A DNA stretch of 64,000 nucleotides from Alteromonas salexigens (lineage in GTDB: Bacteria; Pseudomonadota; Gammaproteobacteria; Enterobacterales; Alteromonadaceae). The notes under the pieces are model-generated. The model made no database searches. It was not told the origin of the DNA and saw nothing but the letters and a program-made list of their open reading frames with translations. The stretch lies in contig NZ_JAOTJC010000006.1 in the NCBI RefSeq assembly GCF_025628895.1, positions 607,960 through 671,959 on the forward strand, written 5' to 3'. Below are positions 36,519 to 50,142 of this stretch, in pieces. Position 1 is the first letter of the stretch. Each line of letters starts with the position of its first letter. A program made the translations under genes and the position numbers.

Positions 36519-37058
36519 ATGCATACTTTTCGTGTATCCCTCTTCGCCAGCTTTATTAGTGGACTGATTTTCACTACGGCGGTCACCGCCGAGGTCCGGC
36601 ATGCCGCTGATGATGGCTTTGTCATCAGTAACAAAGCAATGACGAACGCCTCACCACAAGAAGTCTGGCAAGCGCTTACCGGGCAGGTGGATGAATGGTG
36701 GCCCAAAGATCATACCTGGTGGCGTGGCACCTTAAGTATAGATACTCAGGCCGGCGGTTGCTTCTGCGAACAGCATAATGACAATTCGGCCACCCATATG
36801 CATATTAGCCAGGTGGCACCGCCCCATAAGCTGGTCATGACCGGTGGTCTGGGGCCTTTACAGGCAATGGGCGTAAATGGCGCGCTGGTATGGTCAATTA
36901 CTAAAAAAGAGGCCGGCACCGAGGTAGCGTTAACTTATCGCGTACATGGCTATGCCCCCCCGGATGGGCTGACCACGCTGGCGCCCGTTGTGGACCAGGT
37001 ACAAGCACAGCAACTGGCCAGCCTTATCCACTTCGTTACCTCCGACAGTGGCGAATAA
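36519..37058 (+). CDS. Exported SRPBCC-fold protein
   Basis: A 179-residue protein with a signal peptide (MHTFRVSLFASFISGLIFTT, cut after AVTA) and a START/AHSA1-like SRPBCC domain: ASPQEVWQALTGQVDEWWPK, GGCFCEQHND, HKLVMTGGLGPLQAMGVNGA and a C-terminal amphipathic helix. SRPBCC domains make a hydrophobic ligand pocket; most are cytoplasmic, so export is notable. I start at the ATG at 36519; the open frame runs 19 codons further up without support. Ligand unknown. Confidence 0.8.
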   Translation: MHTFRVSLFASFISGLIFTTAVTAEVRHAADDGFVISNKAMTNASPQEVWQALTGQVDEWWPKDHTWWRGTLSIDTQAGGCFCEQHNDNSATHMHISQVAPPHKLVMTGGLGPLQAMGVNGALVWSITKKEAGTEVALTYRVHGYAPPDGLTTLAPVVDQVQAQQLASLIHFVTSDSGE

Positions 37059-37102
37059 TTCAACGTTTTAACGACTTTTTTTCATCAATCGGCCGGCGCC
37101 TA

Positions 37103-37132
37103 TTGAGGCTTTCACCGGCGCTGAGGTATTCT
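37103..37132 (+). promoter_or_regulatory. Possible sigma-70 promoter of the leuS operon
   Basis: TTGAGG at 37103-37108 and TATTCT at 37127-37132 with an 18-bp spacer, about 100 bp before leuS. The match is moderate. The leader that follows contains small inverted repeats, but I see no T-box or clear attenuator. Confidence 0.4.
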
Positions 37133-37205
37133 ATACAGCTTCATTTGTCGTGATGCACTGGCGTATCCACGCCAACGACAAACGTAAGTGTGCATCAGCC
37201 TTTAA

Positions 37206-39839
<2,634 letters not shown>

Positions 39840-39841
39840 AT

Positions 39842-40357
39842 ATGCTCAAATTCGGACTGACTGCCTTACTGAGCCTGATGATAGCCGGTTGCGGCTTCCA
39901 GTTGCGGGGTGGGCAAACACTGCCCCCGGATATCAATCAGGTAGCGGTTGATGCAGTGCGCGTACATTCCCCCCTAGCCAGAACTTTGCTGGCCAGGCTG
40001 GATGTGTACGATATACAGCGTCTGCGCGCCAGCAAAGTAACTAACGCAGATCACACCGTGCTGGTGCGTATTCTGCCAGAGTCGCTGGAACGCCGGCTCC
40101 TGTCAGTCTACCCCTCGGGTCAGGTAGCCGAATACGAGCTCATATATGGCGTGAAGTATGTGGTGCAGTTTCCCGGTGCCGAGGCAGTAACGGCCTCATT
40201 CGAGGTATTGCGTGATTACCAGGATGATCCTGATCAGGTACTGGCAAAATCCCGCGAGTTGGACCTGGTACTCAAGGAAATGCGCGAGGAAGCGGCCGAT
40301 CGCATTATCCGTCGATTGGCCAGCCAGGCCCCCCACCGCGCTACCGTGGTAGAGTAA
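39842..40357 (+). CDS. lptE: LPS assembly lipoprotein LptE
   Basis: Outer-membrane lipoprotein that plugs the LptD barrel and helps place lipopolysaccharide on the surface. The 171-residue product has a signal peptide with lipobox IAGC (Cys near 18) followed by GFQLRGG, the family start. Conserved positions are in VRILPESLERRLLSVYPSG and AEYELIYGVKY. It starts two bases after the leuS stop codon, the classic leuS-lptE-holA order. Confidence 0.93.
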   Translation: MLKFGLTALLSLMIAGCGFQLRGGQTLPPDINQVAVDAVRVHSPLARTLLARLDVYDIQRLRASKVTNADHTVLVRILPESLERRLLSVYPSGQVAEYELIYGVKYVVQFPGAEAVTASFEVLRDYQDDPDQVLAKSRELDLVLKEMREEAADRIIRRLASQAPHRATVVE

Positions 40358-40361
40358 CAGG

Positions 40362-41396
40362 ATGCAAGTCTATCCGAACCGCTTCGCTCAGGAGCTGAAA
40401 AACGGGCTAAAGCCCTGCTACCTGATTTTTGGTGACGAGCCGCAACAGAAGTTCGACATCATAGACACTATTCGCAGCCAGGCGCGCACCTCCGGATTCG
40501 ACGAACGTACTGTGTTGGTGGCAGACAAAGAATTCAGCTGGAATCAGCTGTTGGATGCCACGCAGTCGATGTCGCTGTTCAGCGATAAGCAGCTGATTGA
40601 ACTGGAACTGCCTACCGGCAAACCTGGTACTGAGGGCAGTAAGGTATTGCAGTCGGTGGCGGACTCTCTGGATGAGAATACCCTATTGCTTATCCATGGA
40701 CCGCGTATTGGCAAGGATGTGCAAAAAGGCAAGTGGTTTAAATCACTGGACGCTATCGGTGTACACAGTATCTGTTACCCGCTTGAAGGTAAGCAGCTGA
40801 CTGGCTGGCTTCAGGACCAACTGCGTAGCCATGCACTCCGGGTTTCACCGGCGGGAATGCAGCTAATTGCCGACTTCTGCGAAGGTAATTTACTGGCCGC
40901 AAAGCAGGAAATAGACAAGCTCGCCCTGCTTTATCCGGGTGCAGCTATCACTGACGAGCAAATTGAAGCGGCGATGGTAGACCAGTCCCGCTTTACAGTC
41001 TTTCAGCTCATCGATGTCATGCTCAGTGGTGAGCAACAGCGCTGTGTGAAGATGCTTTACCGGCTGGAAAGTGAAGGTATAGAACCCAACATCATTATCT
41101 GGGCACTGCTACGCGAGTGGCAAACACTGTGGACCCTGAAACAACAAATGCAGGCAGGCCAAAGCGTGCAGTGGCAACGCCATGGTATCTGGCGGAACCG
41201 TCAGGCCTTTTATCAGGCCGCCCTGGCGCGTCTTACGCTTGATCAGTTAAACCAAATACGTGATCAGCTCCAGCAGGCCGATTTTGTATTTAAGAACCAG
41301 ACGCTGCCCCGCCCTTTCGTAAAACTGTGCCACCTCTGCATGTTATTTCTGGGCGTACCACTACAGAACATCCCTCTGTTGGCAGACGATGAGTAA
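40362..41396 (+). CDS. holA: DNA polymerase III subunit delta
   Basis: Clamp-loader subunit that opens the beta clamp during replication. The 344-residue protein has the family start MQVYPNRFAQELKNGLKPCY, LIFGDEPQQKFDIIDTIR and ELPTGKPG, with the three-domain length typical of HolA. It overlaps nadD by 8 bp. Confidence 0.94.
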   Translation: MQVYPNRFAQELKNGLKPCYLIFGDEPQQKFDIIDTIRSQARTSGFDERTVLVADKEFSWNQLLDATQSMSLFSDKQLIELELPTGKPGTEGSKVLQSVADSLDENTLLLIHGPRIGKDVQKGKWFKSLDAIGVHSICYPLEGKQLTGWLQDQLRSHALRVSPAGMQLIADFCEGNLLAAKQEIDKLALLYPGAAITDEQIEAAMVDQSRFTVFQLIDVMLSGEQQRCVKMLYRLESEGIEPNIIIWALLREWQTLWTLKQQMQAGQSVQWQRHGIWRNRQAFYQAALARLTLDQLNQIRDQLQQADFVFKNQTLPRPFVKLCHLCMLFLGVPLQNIPLLADDE

Positions 41397-42051
41397 CACA
41401 CCTCTTGCGCTGTTGGGCGGAACCTTTAATCCGCCCCATACAGGCCACATTGAGCCAGCGCTGGCCGCAGTAGAAGAGCTCGGTATTGCCCGGCTGGGTT
41501 TAATGCCCTGCCGGATACCGCCCCATAAAGACACGGCAGGTATCGCGCAACAACATCGGATAAATATGGTAAATGCCGTCTGCGCCGGGCACCCCACGCT
41601 GTACCCGGAGTTGATCGAACTGTCATTACCGCCGCCCTCCTACACGGTGAATACCCTCAGAGCGTTGAGAAAGGCACACCCGAATAACGCACTTTGCTTC
41701 CTCATTGGCGACGATTCGCTGTATAATTTGTCCAAGTGGTATGAGTGGGAGGCATTGCTGGACTACTGCCACCTGATTATTATGCGCAGAAATGTTGACC
41801 AAGATACGCTGTCGCCTGAAATTGAGGCGTTCACAGTGCAGCATCGGACAACGCATCCAGAAGTAATTCGCGAAACAACCCGTGGACATGTGTATTTTGC
41901 ATCCACACCCTTGCAGAATATTTCTTCAACATCGCTGCGCAACCAAATTGCCCGCGCCGGAACAGTGAATTTACCCGCCATATCCCGGTGGCTAGCACCT
42001 TCAGTCGCGGACTACATTGAACAACATCAACTATACGTACCAACAACTTAG
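41389..42051 (+). CDS. nadD: Nicotinate-nucleotide adenylyltransferase
   Basis: Adds AMP to nicotinate mononucleotide in NAD synthesis. The 220-residue product has the nucleotidyltransferase motif LLGGTFNPPHTGHIEPA near residue 8, MPCRIPPHK, FLIGDDSLYNLSKWYEWE and the C-terminal ISSTSLRNQIARAG. It overlaps the end of holA, giving coupled translation. Confidence 0.96.
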   Translation: MSNTPLALLGGTFNPPHTGHIEPALAAVEELGIARLGLMPCRIPPHKDTAGIAQQHRINMVNAVCAGHPTLYPELIELSLPPPSYTVNTLRALRKAHPNNALCFLIGDDSLYNLSKWYEWEALLDYCHLIIMRRNVDQDTLSPEIEAFTVQHRTTHPEVIRETTRGHVYFASTPLQNISSTSLRNQIARAGTVNLPAISRWLAPSVADYIEQHQLYVPTT

Positions 42052-42065
42052 TACGAGGAGAACTT

Positions 42066-42383
42066 TTGGAGAGTCTACAACTCAAACAGTTTGTCATAGA
42101 CAAAGTCGATGACATGAAAGCCCGGGACATAATGTCGCTGGACGTAAAAGGCAAGTCCACCATTACCGATACCATGGTGATTTGCTCAGGCAATTCTAAG
42201 CGTCATGTTATCTCCATTGCTGAGCACGTGCAGCTTGAAGCCAAGCAAGCCGGTCATGCAGCGACCAACATTGAAGGCAAAGAGTCCGGAGAGTGGGTGC
42301 TGGTTGATCTCGGCGACGTTATTTTGCATGTTATGCAGGATGAAACCCGCGACTTTTACCAGCTTGAGAAACTCTGGTCGTAG
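42066..42383 (+). CDS. rsfS: Ribosomal silencing factor RsfS
   Basis: Binds ribosomal protein L14 and blocks subunit joining in starvation (DUF143/Iojap family). The 105-residue product has DDMKARDIMSLDVKGKS, DTMVICSGNSKRHVISIAEH, EGKESGEWVLVDLGDVILHV and the end YQLEKLW. The start is TTG at 42066, after CGAGGAGAACT. Followed 55 bp later by rlmH, the usual partner. Confidence 0.96.
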   Translation: MESLQLKQFVIDKVDDMKARDIMSLDVKGKSTITDTMVICSGNSKRHVISIAEHVQLEAKQAGHAATNIEGKESGEWVLVDLGDVILHVMQDETRDFYQLEKLWS

Positions 42384-42438
42384 CCGTCCGGCCTCACAGT
42401 GCCGGCTACCGCAGTAATTATTAAAAGGTAACCGTTCC

Positions 42439-42909
42439 ATGCGAATTCAAATCGTGGCAGTAGGAACTAAGATGCCTGGCTGGGTAAGCCAGGGCACCAA
42501 CGAGTTTCTGCGTCGGTTCCCCACGGATATGCCGGTCGCATTTACTGAAATTGCTGCGGGTAAACGGGGTAAGAATGCTGATATTCCCCGTATCCTGCAA
42601 AAAGAAGGGGAGCTGATGCTGGCAGCGGTACCCAAAGGTAACCGAATTGTCACCCTGGAAGTCACCGGCAAACCCTGGGATACCCCTGCACTGGCCACCC
42701 AGCTTGATAACTGGAAAATGGATGGCCGGGATGTGAGCTTACTGATAGGTGGTCCGGAAGGTTTAGCGCCTGCCTGCATAGCGGCTTCCGAGCAAAAGTG
42801 GTCGCTATCCGCGCTCACCCTGCCTCACCCGCTGGTGCGCATTATCGTTACTGAAAGTCTGTACCGGGCCTGGTCGGTAACCCAGAATCACCCCTACCAT
42901 CGCGAATAG
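42439..42909 (+). CDS. rlmH: 23S rRNA pseudouridine-1915 N3-methyltransferase RlmH
   Basis: SPOUT methyltransferase acting on helix 69 of 23S rRNA. The 156-residue product has the knotted SAM site [20 protein letters not shown] and the C-terminal [20 protein letters not shown] ending HPYHRE, as in the whole family. Order rsfS-rlmH-mrdA is conserved. Confidence 0.97.
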   Translation: MRIQIVAVGTKMPGWVSQGTNEFLRRFPTDMPVAFTEIAAGKRGKNADIPRILQKEGELMLAAVPKGNRIVTLEVTGKPWDTPALATQLDNWKMDGRDVSLLIGGPEGLAPACIAASEQKWSLSALTLPHPLVRIIVTESLYRAWSVTQNHPYHRE

Positions 42910-42914
42910 TCATT

Positions 42915-44822
42915 ATGCCTGCCAAGCGTCAGCACATCAGAGACCACAGCGCCGAGGCCAATTTATTTGCCCGCCGGGCCACCATTGCATTTCTGATTGT
43001 GGTAGCCATGCTGGGGGTGGTACTGAGCAACCTGTATGTGCTGCAGGTGAAACAACACGAAGATTATCAGACCCGCTCCAACGGTAACCGTATCAAGGTA
43101 ATTCCTGTTGCGCCCAACCGCGGGCTTATTTATGACCGCAATGGTGTGTTACTGGCCGAAAACCGGCCGGTATTCAGTCTGGAAGTGGTACCGGAAAAAA
43201 TTGCAGATTTAGACGCTACGCTGGACGCCCTCACCAAGTTAATGAGCATTACCCAGGAAGAAAAAGACTCCTTCTTTGCCACCCTGCGTGGACAACGGCG
43301 TTTTAAACCTGTGGCCTTGCGTACGCAGCTCAGTGAAGAAGAAGTGGCGCTGTTCTCAGCACAGCAACATCGCTTCCCCGGCGTCTCAATAGAAGCCCGG
43401 TTAGCCCGCCATTACCCGTTTAAGTCTACCCTTACTCACGTATTGGGATATGTATCCCGTATCAATAAAAAAGATCTGCAGAAACTGGTAGAGGCCGGGT
43501 CCGAGGCTAACTATGCCGCTACGCACGATATTGGGAAACTGGGGATAGAAAAGTACCATGAAGACTTACTCCATGGCACGGTAGGCTATCAGCAGGTTGA
43601 AGTGAATAATCAGGGGCGGGTTATTCGGGTGCTTGATACTGAGCCGCCGGTACCGGGTAAAGATCTGGTACTGAATATTGATATAGAATTGCAGTTGGCG
43701 GCCAGCAAAGCCCTGGATGGGGAGCGCGGTACGGTGGTGATCACGTCACCCAAGACCGGCGGTGTGCTGGCCATGTATTCAAGCCCAAGCTACGACCCGA
43801 ACCTGTTTGTGCATGGCATTAGCAGAAAAAATTACTCCGCATTGCTTAATTCCCCGGATCGTCCGTTAATAAATCGGGCGACTCAGGGTCAGTATTCACC
43901 GGCCTCTACCATTAAGCCTCACCTGGCATTGCTGGGTCTTGAGCAGGATGTCATTGACCAACATACTACCATCAATGATACCGGTCGTTACCGCTTACCC
44001 AACGTGAGTCACGTGTGGCGTGACTGGAAGCGCTGGGGGCACGGTGAAGTGGATGTGGCCAGGGCAATAGAAGTATCCTGCGATACCTTTTACTACGACC
44101 TCGCCTATCAGCTGGGGATCGACAAAATAAGTGAAGCCATGTTTGAATTTGGTTTCGGTGAATTTACCGGTATCGACTTGTACGAAGAGTCTGACGCCAA
44201 TATGCCCAGCCGGGGATGGAAACGGGCACGGTTTAATCAGCCCTGGTATATCGGTGATACCATCCCGGTAGGCATTGGTCAGAGTTTCTGGACAGCCACC
44301 CCTATTCAACTTGCTCATTCCATCAACACCCTGGTTAATCGCGGTGAGCGTTATGTCCCGCAAATATTACGCGGTTATCGCTATGAAGATGGCCAGGTGG
44401 AACTGGAACCCCTTAAGTCACTGCGCCCGATACAGATATCTGAACCGGCAAACTGGGATATTGTGCTCAACGCTATGCATGATGTGGTGCACGGCGAAGA
44501 CGGTACGGCCCGCCACGCCTTCAAAGACACCACCTACGAGTCTGCAGGCAAAACCGGCACCGCCCAGCTTTTTTCTGTGGGTCAGAATGAAAAGTATGAC
44601 GAAGAAGAGGTGGATGAACGGTTACGGGACAATGCGCTGTATGTCGGTTATGCCCCTTTTGATGATCCTGAAGTGTCAGTAACTGTGGTTATTGAAAATG
44701 CCGGCGGTGGCAGTGCCAATGCTGCACCTGTTGCCCGTGACATGATGGACTTTTATTTCCGTCACCACACATTTGACCCTACACCGCTGGCGAGCGCAGT
44801 TGCCAATCAGGGAAGCCAATGA
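42915..44822 (+). CDS. mrdA: Penicillin-binding protein 2
   Basis: Transpeptidase of the elongasome that keeps rod shape. The 635-residue protein has an N-terminal membrane helix (about 22-43), the pedestal domain and a transpeptidase domain with the nucleophile in [13 protein letters not shown] near 391 and KTGTAQLF near 546. It overlaps mrdB by 4 bp (ATGA), so PBP2 and its partner glycosyltransferase RodA are translated together. Confidence 0.96.
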   Translation: MPAKRQHIRDHSAEANLFARRATIAFLIVVAMLGVVLSNLYVLQVKQHEDYQTRSNGNRIKVIPVAPNRGLIYDRNGVLLAENRPVFSLEVVPEKIADLDATLDALTKLMSITQEEKDSFFATLRGQRRFKPVALRTQLSEEEVALFSAQQHRFPGVSIEARLARHYPFKSTLTHVLGYVSRINKKDLQKLVEAGSEANYAATHDIGKLGIEKYHEDLLHGTVGYQQVEVNNQGRVIRVLDTEPPVPGKDLVLNIDIELQLAASKALDGERGTVVITSPKTGGVLAMYSSPSYDPNLFVHGISRKNYSALLNSPDRPLINRATQGQYSPASTIKPHLALLGLEQDVIDQHTTINDTGRYRLPNVSHVWRDWKRWGHGEVDVARAIEVSCDTFYYDLAYQLGIDKISEAMFEFGFGEFTGIDLYEESDANMPSRGWKRARFNQPWYIGDTIPVGIGQSFWTATPIQLAHSINTLVNRGERYVPQILRGYRYEDGQVELEPLKSLRPIQISEPANWDIVLNAMHDVVHGEDGTARHAFKDTTYESAGKTGTAQLFSVGQNEKYDEEEVDERLRDNALYVGYAPFDDPEVSVTVVIENAGGGSANAAPVARDMMDFYFRHHTFDPTPLASAVANQGSQ

Positions 44823-45934
44823 AACGTACGACGCTAAAGCCAAATCAAATTTCACTGCTACAGCGCATTCACATTGACGGTTGGCTATTGCTGGGGTTGT
44901 TGGCGCTGATGGCCGTGGGTCTGATTACGCTTTACTCTGCCTCAGGCCAGGATCCGGGTCAGATGGAGCGGCAGTTCACCCGGCTGGCCGTCGCCGCGGT
45001 GGTTATGCTGGTCATGGCGCAGGTGCCGCCCATGGCGTACCGTCGGTTATCGGTGTACGCCTACGGGCTGGGATTGCTTATGCTGATAGCGGTACTGGTA
45101 GTGGGTGTAGTAGGAAAAGGGGCACAACGGTGGCTTGATCTGGGCTTTATCCGCTTTCAGCCCTCCGAATTAATGAAACTGGCGGTGCCTATGATGGTCG
45201 CCTGGTATATCAGTAAATTCACCCTTCCGCCCAAGCATATGCAGGTGGGTATTGGTTTTGCCATGGTAGTGGTTCCCACTATCCTGATTGCCCGGCAGCC
45301 AGATCTGGGGACGTCCCTGCTGATTGCCAGCTCAGGCATTTTTGCCATTTTCCTGGCAGGGATGAGCTGGAAACTTATTGGCTTTGTTGCCGTTGCGCTG
45401 GGCGCCTTCGCGCCCATCATGTGGTTCTTTCTGATGCAGGAATATCAAAAGCAGCGCGTGACCACCTTTCTGAATCCGGAAAGTGACCCGTTGGGTGCCG
45501 GCTATCACATCATCCAGTCTAAAATCGCCATTGGTTCAGGGGGCGTTGACGGAAAAGGCTGGTTACAGGGCACCCAGTCGCAACTTGAATTTTTACCTGA
45601 GCGTCATACTGATTTTATTTTTTCGGTATTCAGTGAAGAATTTGGCCTTATTGGCGTACTCGGTTTACTGGCTATTTATCTGTTTATTATTCTGCGCGGA
45701 CTGATCATTGCCAGCCGAGCCCAGGATGCCTATAGCAAACTACTGGCCGGCAGTATTACACTGACTTTCTTCGTGTACGTATTCGTAAATATGGGCATGG
45801 TTTCGGGCTTGTTACCTGTGGTGGGTGTTCCCCTGCCTCTGGTGAGCTATGGGGGGACTTCCATGGTGACATTGATGGCGGGTTTTGGCATGCTGATGGC
45901 AATTAGTACCCAAAAACGGTTTATGTCGCGGTGA
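44819..45934 (+). CDS. mrdB: Rod shape protein RodA (peptidoglycan glycosyltransferase)
   Basis: SEDS-family glycosyltransferase that polymerises lipid II with PBP2. The 371-residue product has about ten membrane segments and the SEDS motifs [38 protein letters not shown] and [12 protein letters not shown]. Stop codon overlaps the rlpA GTG start (GTGA). Confidence 0.97.
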   Translation: MKRTTLKPNQISLLQRIHIDGWLLLGLLALMAVGLITLYSASGQDPGQMERQFTRLAVAAVVMLVMAQVPPMAYRRLSVYAYGLGLLMLIAVLVVGVVGKGAQRWLDLGFIRFQPSELMKLAVPMMVAWYISKFTLPPKHMQVGIGFAMVVVPTILIARQPDLGTSLLIASSGIFAIFLAGMSWKLIGFVAVALGAFAPIMWFFLMQEYQKQRVTTFLNPESDPLGAGYHIIQSKIAIGSGGVDGKGWLQGTQSQLEFLPERHTDFIFSVFSEEFGLIGVLGLLAIYLFIILRGLIIASRAQDAYSKLLAGSITLTFFVYVFVNMGMVSGLLPVVGVPLPLVSYGGTSMVTLMAGFGMLMAISTQKRFMSR

Positions 45935-46785
45935 TACGTCAGTTTTCTTATTATCTCATTTTTCTGGTCATAACCCTTGCCGGGTGTCAGTCAGCCCCTG
46001 AAAGCCGTTACACGCTGAAGCAGGACTCTGCGCCGGCGTTCGCCCATGACACGCCAGCCATGATCGATGCGGTGCCTAAATACGAACCTTACCGCACGTT
46101 TAACAGTCGCCCTTATGAGGTGTTGGGCAAGCGCTATTATCCAATGCAAACCGGCAAAGGCTACGAGGAAGAGGGCTACGCTTCATGGTACGGCCAAAAG
46201 TTTCACGGCCACCTCACCTCCAATGGTGAAACCTACAACATGTTCGCCATGACCGCGGCCCACAAAACCCTGCCCCTGCCCTCTTATGTCAGAGTGACCA
46301 ACTTGAGCAATGGCAAACAAGCTATCGTTCGGGTGAACGACCGTGGCCCGTTTCATGACAACCGCATTATTGATTTATCCTATGCAGCGGCCATCAAACT
46401 GGACTACCACAATCACGGCACTGCCAAGGTGAAGCTGGAAGTCATTCATTTTGATGAGGAAAATAATGTTACCGTCGGCAAGCAACCCACTGTTACCTAC
46501 GCTGAATATGCCGGGCTGACAGACCCCGAGCCTGCGGCTTCGGCGTCCTCTGGCTCTACAGCCACTTATATTCAGGTCGCTGCACTCTCTGACATTGAAC
46601 GTGCCCGCTCAATCTCTTCAGTATTGTCATCGCTTTATCAGGTGCCCACAGAAATACCCATGGTGAACAATGTATACAAGCTACGTTTAGGCCCCCTGCA
46701 CGACCGCTTTCAGGTTAAAATGTTATTGCATGAACTGAAAAACAACGGCTATCCTGGCGCCTATACGGTGCAGGAAACCCTTTAA
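45931..46785 (+). CDS. rlpA: Septal-ring lytic transglycosylase RlpA
   Basis: Outer-membrane lipoprotein with a double-psi beta-barrel that cuts naked glycan strands. The 284-residue product has a lipobox LAGC (Cys near 19), the barrel domain with [38 protein letters not shown] and [20 protein letters not shown], and a C-terminal SPOR domain (about 210-282) that binds denuded peptidoglycan at the septum. The GTG start overlaps the mrdB stop. Last gene of the leuS run; no clear terminator follows. Confidence 0.95.
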   Translation: MIRQFSYYLIFLVITLAGCQSAPESRYTLKQDSAPAFAHDTPAMIDAVPKYEPYRTFNSRPYEVLGKRYYPMQTGKGYEEEGYASWYGQKFHGHLTSNGETYNMFAMTAAHKTLPLPSYVRVTNLSNGKQAIVRVNDRGPFHDNRIIDLSYAAAIKLDYHNHGTAKVKLEVIHFDEENNVTVGKQPTVTYAEYAGLTDPEPAASASSGSTATYIQVAALSDIERARSISSVLSSLYQVPTEIPMVNNVYKLRLGPLHDRFQVKMLLHELKNNGYPGAYTVQETL

Positions 46786-46969
46786 TCGTCTGTAAATGTG
46801 GCTAAATTATGGCACTGACCTGACTTATCAGGGGCGTGACCGTTTAAGGCTCGCGTTCGTCGCCCATTCAGGTAAACTTTTCCCATGAGAGCTAGTCCAA
46901 CGTCAGGGCTTGCGGTAAACTCCACGAGATCACATTCACCTTTGTAAACGGTAGAACAGTAAAAGAATC

Positions 46970-48163
46970 ATGTATAAACAATTAAAGTGCGCTAAACCGA
47001 CTACCTTCGCTCAAATTCTGGCAAGTCTCTGCATGCTGCTCATGCTGGCAACTGCGTCAGCAACGGCCGTCGTGGTGACGCCACCTGCCCCCAATGTTTC
47101 GGCCAAAGGCTTTGTGCTGATGGATCACGAAACCGGGCACCTCATTGCGGAGCAAAATGCCGATATGCAACTGGCTCCGGCCAGCCTGACCAAAATCATG
47201 ACAGTCTATGTGGTAGGCAAAGAATTACAGGCGGGTAATATCAGCCTGGATGACGAAGTGACCATCTCCGAAAATGCCTGGGCAAAGAAATTCCCGGACT
47301 CCTCTAAAATGTTTATCGAAGTAGGCACTAAAGTTAAAGTCAGCGAGCTGTTACGTGGCATTATCGTACAGTCTGGTAATGATGCGTGTGTGGCTATCGC
47401 CGAACATATTGCGGGCTCGGAAAGCGCATTTGCCAGCATGATGAATGCTCACGCAGCGTCACTGGGCATGACCGCCAGTAACTTTGTGAACAGTCACGGT
47501 CTGCACGACCCGGACCATTACACGTCCCCCCGTGATATGGCCATACTGTCTAAAGCACTGATCAATGAAACACCGCAAATGTATGACATTTACAGTGAAA
47601 AAGAATTTACCTACAACGGCATTAAGCAATATAACCGCAACAGCCTGTTGTGGGATAAAAGCCTGAATGTAGACGGTATTAAAACGGGTCACACGTCAGA
47701 TGCCGGTTACAGCCTGATCACATCAGCGGCGCAAGGCGATATGCGTCTTATTTCAGTGGTAATGGGAACCGACAGCGAGCGCGCCCGTAAGGTAGAAAAC
47801 AAAAAGCTGCTTCGTTATGGCTTCCGTTTCTATGAAACGGTCACCCCGTATCAGGCGGGCGACAGCTTCGTTGCACACCGTATTTATATGGGGGATCGGG
47901 AAACAGTAGATCTTGGAATTAACCAATCTACCCCCATAACCATTCCCCGTGGGCAGGCGAAGAACCTCGAGGCCAATTTTGAGCTGGATAAGAAACTGGA
48001 AGCGCCGCTGGCCAAGGGTCAGGTAGTGGGCACCCTGTACATTCAGCTGGACGGCGAAGATGTGGCGCGCTATCCGCTGGTTACGCTCCAGGAAGTGCAA
48101 CAGGGCGGCTGGTTTGACCGCATCAAGGATTACGTACTACTGCAACTGGGGTTTGAGGACTAA
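46970..48163 (+). CDS. dacA: D-alanyl-D-alanine carboxypeptidase (PBP5/6 type)
   Basis: Removes the terminal D-Ala from peptidoglycan stem peptides. The 397-residue product has a signal peptide (hydrophobic 15-33), SLTK (nucleophile near 72) in LAPASLTKIMTVYVV, SGN near 135, KTGH near 239, the PBP5 C-terminal beta domain and an amphipathic membrane-anchor helix FDRIKDYVLLQLGF at the end. It stands between rlpA and ybeD and has its own strong terminator. Confidence 0.95.
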   Translation: MYKQLKCAKPTTFAQILASLCMLLMLATASATAVVVTPPAPNVSAKGFVLMDHETGHLIAEQNADMQLAPASLTKIMTVYVVGKELQAGNISLDDEVTISENAWAKKFPDSSKMFIEVGTKVKVSELLRGIIVQSGNDACVAIAEHIAGSESAFASMMNAHAASLGMTASNFVNSHGLHDPDHYTSPRDMAILSKALINETPQMYDIYSEKEFTYNGIKQYNRNSLLWDKSLNVDGIKTGHTSDAGYSLITSAAQGDMRLISVVMGTDSERARKVENKKLLRYGFRFYETVTPYQAGDSFVAHRIYMGDRETVDLGINQSTPITIPRGQAKNLEANFELDKKLEAPLAKGQVVGTLYIQLDGEDVARYPLVTLQEVQQGGWFDRIKDYVLLQLGFED

Positions 48164-48187
48164 AACACCCACACCACTAGTTCACGG

Positions 48188-48219
48188 ACGGCCAGATTGT
48201 TATAATCCGGCCGTTTTTG
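48188..48219 (+). terminator. Terminator after dacA
   Basis: ACGGCC-A-GATT, loop GTTAT, AATC-C-GGCCGT forms a ten-pair stem with one internal mismatch, followed by TTTTGTTTTT. It separates dacA from ybeD-lipB-lipA. Confidence 0.85.
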
Positions 48220-48249
48220 TTTTTACTCCCGTATTGTAAAGGATCCCTG

Positions 48250-48513
48250 ATGGATACCCGATTTGATGAGCTGTTGGACTTTCCGACACACCAGACATTC
48301 AAAGTCATGGGCGTGGCCCATGAAGATCTGCCGGCACAGGTAGTGGCCTGCCTGCAGGAACATGCACCCGGCGATTACGCCCCCACCGTGAAGCCAAGCA
48401 GTAAGGGTAACTATCACTCGGTATCGGTGTCAGTAAGGGTAACCAGTAAAGACCATATGGAAACCATTTACACCGAGTTAGCCAAGCTGGAACTGGTAAG
48501 AGTAGTACTGTAA
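48250..48513 (+). CDS. ybeD: DUF493 family protein YbeD
   Basis: An 87-residue ferredoxin-like-fold protein of the DUF493 family, found next to dacA and lipB in E. coli. The signature [19 protein letters not shown] starts it, and [20 protein letters not shown] follows. Its role is unsettled; a link to lipoate metabolism is suggested by context only. I use the ATG at 48250 after AAAGGATCC; eleven upstream codons are open but unsupported. Its stop codon abuts the lipB GTG. Confidence 0.93.
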   Translation: MDTRFDELLDFPTHQTFKVMGVAHEDLPAQVVACLQEHAPGDYAPTVKPSSKGNYHSVSVSVRVTSKDHMETIYTELAKLELVRVVL

Positions 48514-49170
48514 GTGACAAAGAACAGTAGCCCGCTGATAGTCAGGCAATTGGGCCGCCAGGCGTATGAACCGGTGTGGCAACACATGCAGGCGTTAACC
48601 GATACCCGTGATGAAAACACCGCCGATGAAATTTGGCTGGTAGAACACGACCCGGTATTTACCCAGGGTCAGGCGGGTAAAGCTGAGCATATTCTGATGC
48701 CCGGCAATATTCCGGTGGTGCAGGTAGACCGGGGCGGTCAGGTCACCTATCACGGCCCCGGACAGCAGGTGATTTACCTGCTGCTGGACATAAAGAGACG
48801 CAAACTGGGTGTCAGACACCTGGTTAATGCCATGGAAAATGCGGTTATTAAACTACTCGCACGGGACAATGTTGACGCTTACGCGAAAAAAGACGCCCCC
48901 GGGGTGTATGTTGATGAGCGTAAGGTATGCTCGGTGGGGTTACGTATCCGTCGAGGCTGCTCATTCCATGGACTGGCACTAAATGTTAATATGGATCTGT
49001 CGCCGTTTCAGCGCATCAACCCCTGCGGTTATGCGGGAATGGAAATGACAGACACTGCCCGTTTGGGCGGCGTCGAGACGCTGGAAGCTGCTGGCTCGGC
49101 GCTGGTATCCCTGCTTCTGTCAGAACTGGGTATCCAGAACATCCACAACAAAGAAGGTTTCGATGAGTAA
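48514..49170 (+). CDS. lipB: Octanoyl-[acyl-carrier-protein]:protein octanoyltransferase
   Basis: Moves octanoate from ACP to lipoyl domains, the first step of lipoate synthesis. The 218-residue product has [19 protein letters not shown], the lysine of [15 protein letters not shown] and the catalytic Cys in [13 protein letters not shown]. It starts at a GTG directly after the ybeD stop codon and overlaps lipA by 8 bp. Confidence 0.96.
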   Translation: MTKNSSPLIVRQLGRQAYEPVWQHMQALTDTRDENTADEIWLVEHDPVFTQGQAGKAEHILMPGNIPVVQVDRGGQVTYHGPGQQVIYLLLDIKRRKLGVRHLVNAMENAVIKLLARDNVDAYAKKDAPGVYVDERKVCSVGLRIRRGCSFHGLALNVNMDLSPFQRINPCGYAGMEMTDTARLGGVETLEAAGSALVSLLLSELGIQNIHNKEGFDE

Positions 49171-50125
49171 CGCACGACCTAAAGCCGGGGTAAAGCTCCG
49201 CGACGATGAAAAAGTTAAACACATCCCTGTCACTATAGTACCGACAGAGAAAGAGGAAATGCTGCGCAAGCCTGAGTGGATTAAAATCAAGCTGCCACGC
49301 ACAACCGATCGCATCGATCACATAAAGAAAACGTTACGCAAAAACAATTTGCATTCGGTATGCGAAGAAGCAAGTTGTCCGAACCTGGCTGAATGTTTTA
49401 ATCACGGTACTGCCACGTTTATGATCCTTGGTGATATCTGCACCCGGCGTTGTCCTTTCTGCGACGTGGCCCACGGTAAGCCGTTACCGCCAAGTGCTGA
49501 AGAACCTTTAAAGCTGGCTACCACCATTGCAGAGATGAAGCTGAACTATGTGGTAATAACGTCGGTGGACCGGGACGACCTGCGGGATGGCGGAGCTCAG
49601 CATTTCGTCGATTGTATCAATGCCATTCGCGAACACAGCCCGGAGACCACCATTGAAGTGCTGGTACCGGACTTCCGCGGACGTATGGACCGTGCTCTGG
49701 AGATATTTCAGCAGGGTTTACCCGATGTCTTCAATCATAACCTTGAAACCATCCCCCGTCTTTATCGCGAATGCCGGCCCGGTGCCAACTACCAATGGTC
49801 GCTGGACTTGCTGAAAAAGTTCAAGGAACAGCATCCGGAAATTCGTACCAAATCCGGCCTGATGATGGGCATGGGTGAAAACAGTGAAGAAATCCAGGGC
49901 GTTTTACGGGACCTGCGTGAGCATGGTGTCGACATGCTGACACTGGGTCAGTATTTACAACCAAGCCGCCATCACTTCCCGGTGAAAAAGTACGTTCATC
50001 CGGACGAGTTCGATGCACTGGGTGAGTACGCGAAATCCATTGGTTTCTCACATGCTGCCTGTGGACCTATGGTACGTTCAAGTTACCACGCCGACCAGCA
50101 AGCCGCCGGCAAAGAAGTTAAATAA
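49163..50125 (+). CDS. lipA: Lipoyl synthase
   Basis: Radical-SAM enzyme that inserts two sulfurs into the octanoyl chain. The 320-residue product carries the auxiliary cluster motif [12 protein letters not shown] and the radical-SAM motif CTRRCPFCD (C-x3-C-x2-C), then [13 protein letters not shown] and [12 protein letters not shown]. It ends with the conserved serine region [13 protein letters not shown]. Coupled to lipB and followed by a strong terminator. Confidence 0.98.
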   Translation: MSNARPKAGVKLRDDEKVKHIPVTIVPTEKEEMLRKPEWIKIKLPRTTDRIDHIKKTLRKNNLHSVCEEASCPNLAECFNHGTATFMILGDICTRRCPFCDVAHGKPLPPSAEEPLKLATTIAEMKLNYVVITSVDRDDLRDGGAQHFVDCINAIREHSPETTIEVLVPDFRGRMDRALEIFQQGLPDVFNHNLETIPRLYRECRPGANYQWSLDLLKKFKEQHPEIRTKSGLMMGMGENSEEIQGVLRDLREHGVDMLTLGQYLQPSRHHFPVKKYVHPDEFDALGEYAKSIGFSHAACGPMVRSSYHADQQAAGKEVK

Positions 50126-50142
50126 CCACCTCACCTATAAAG

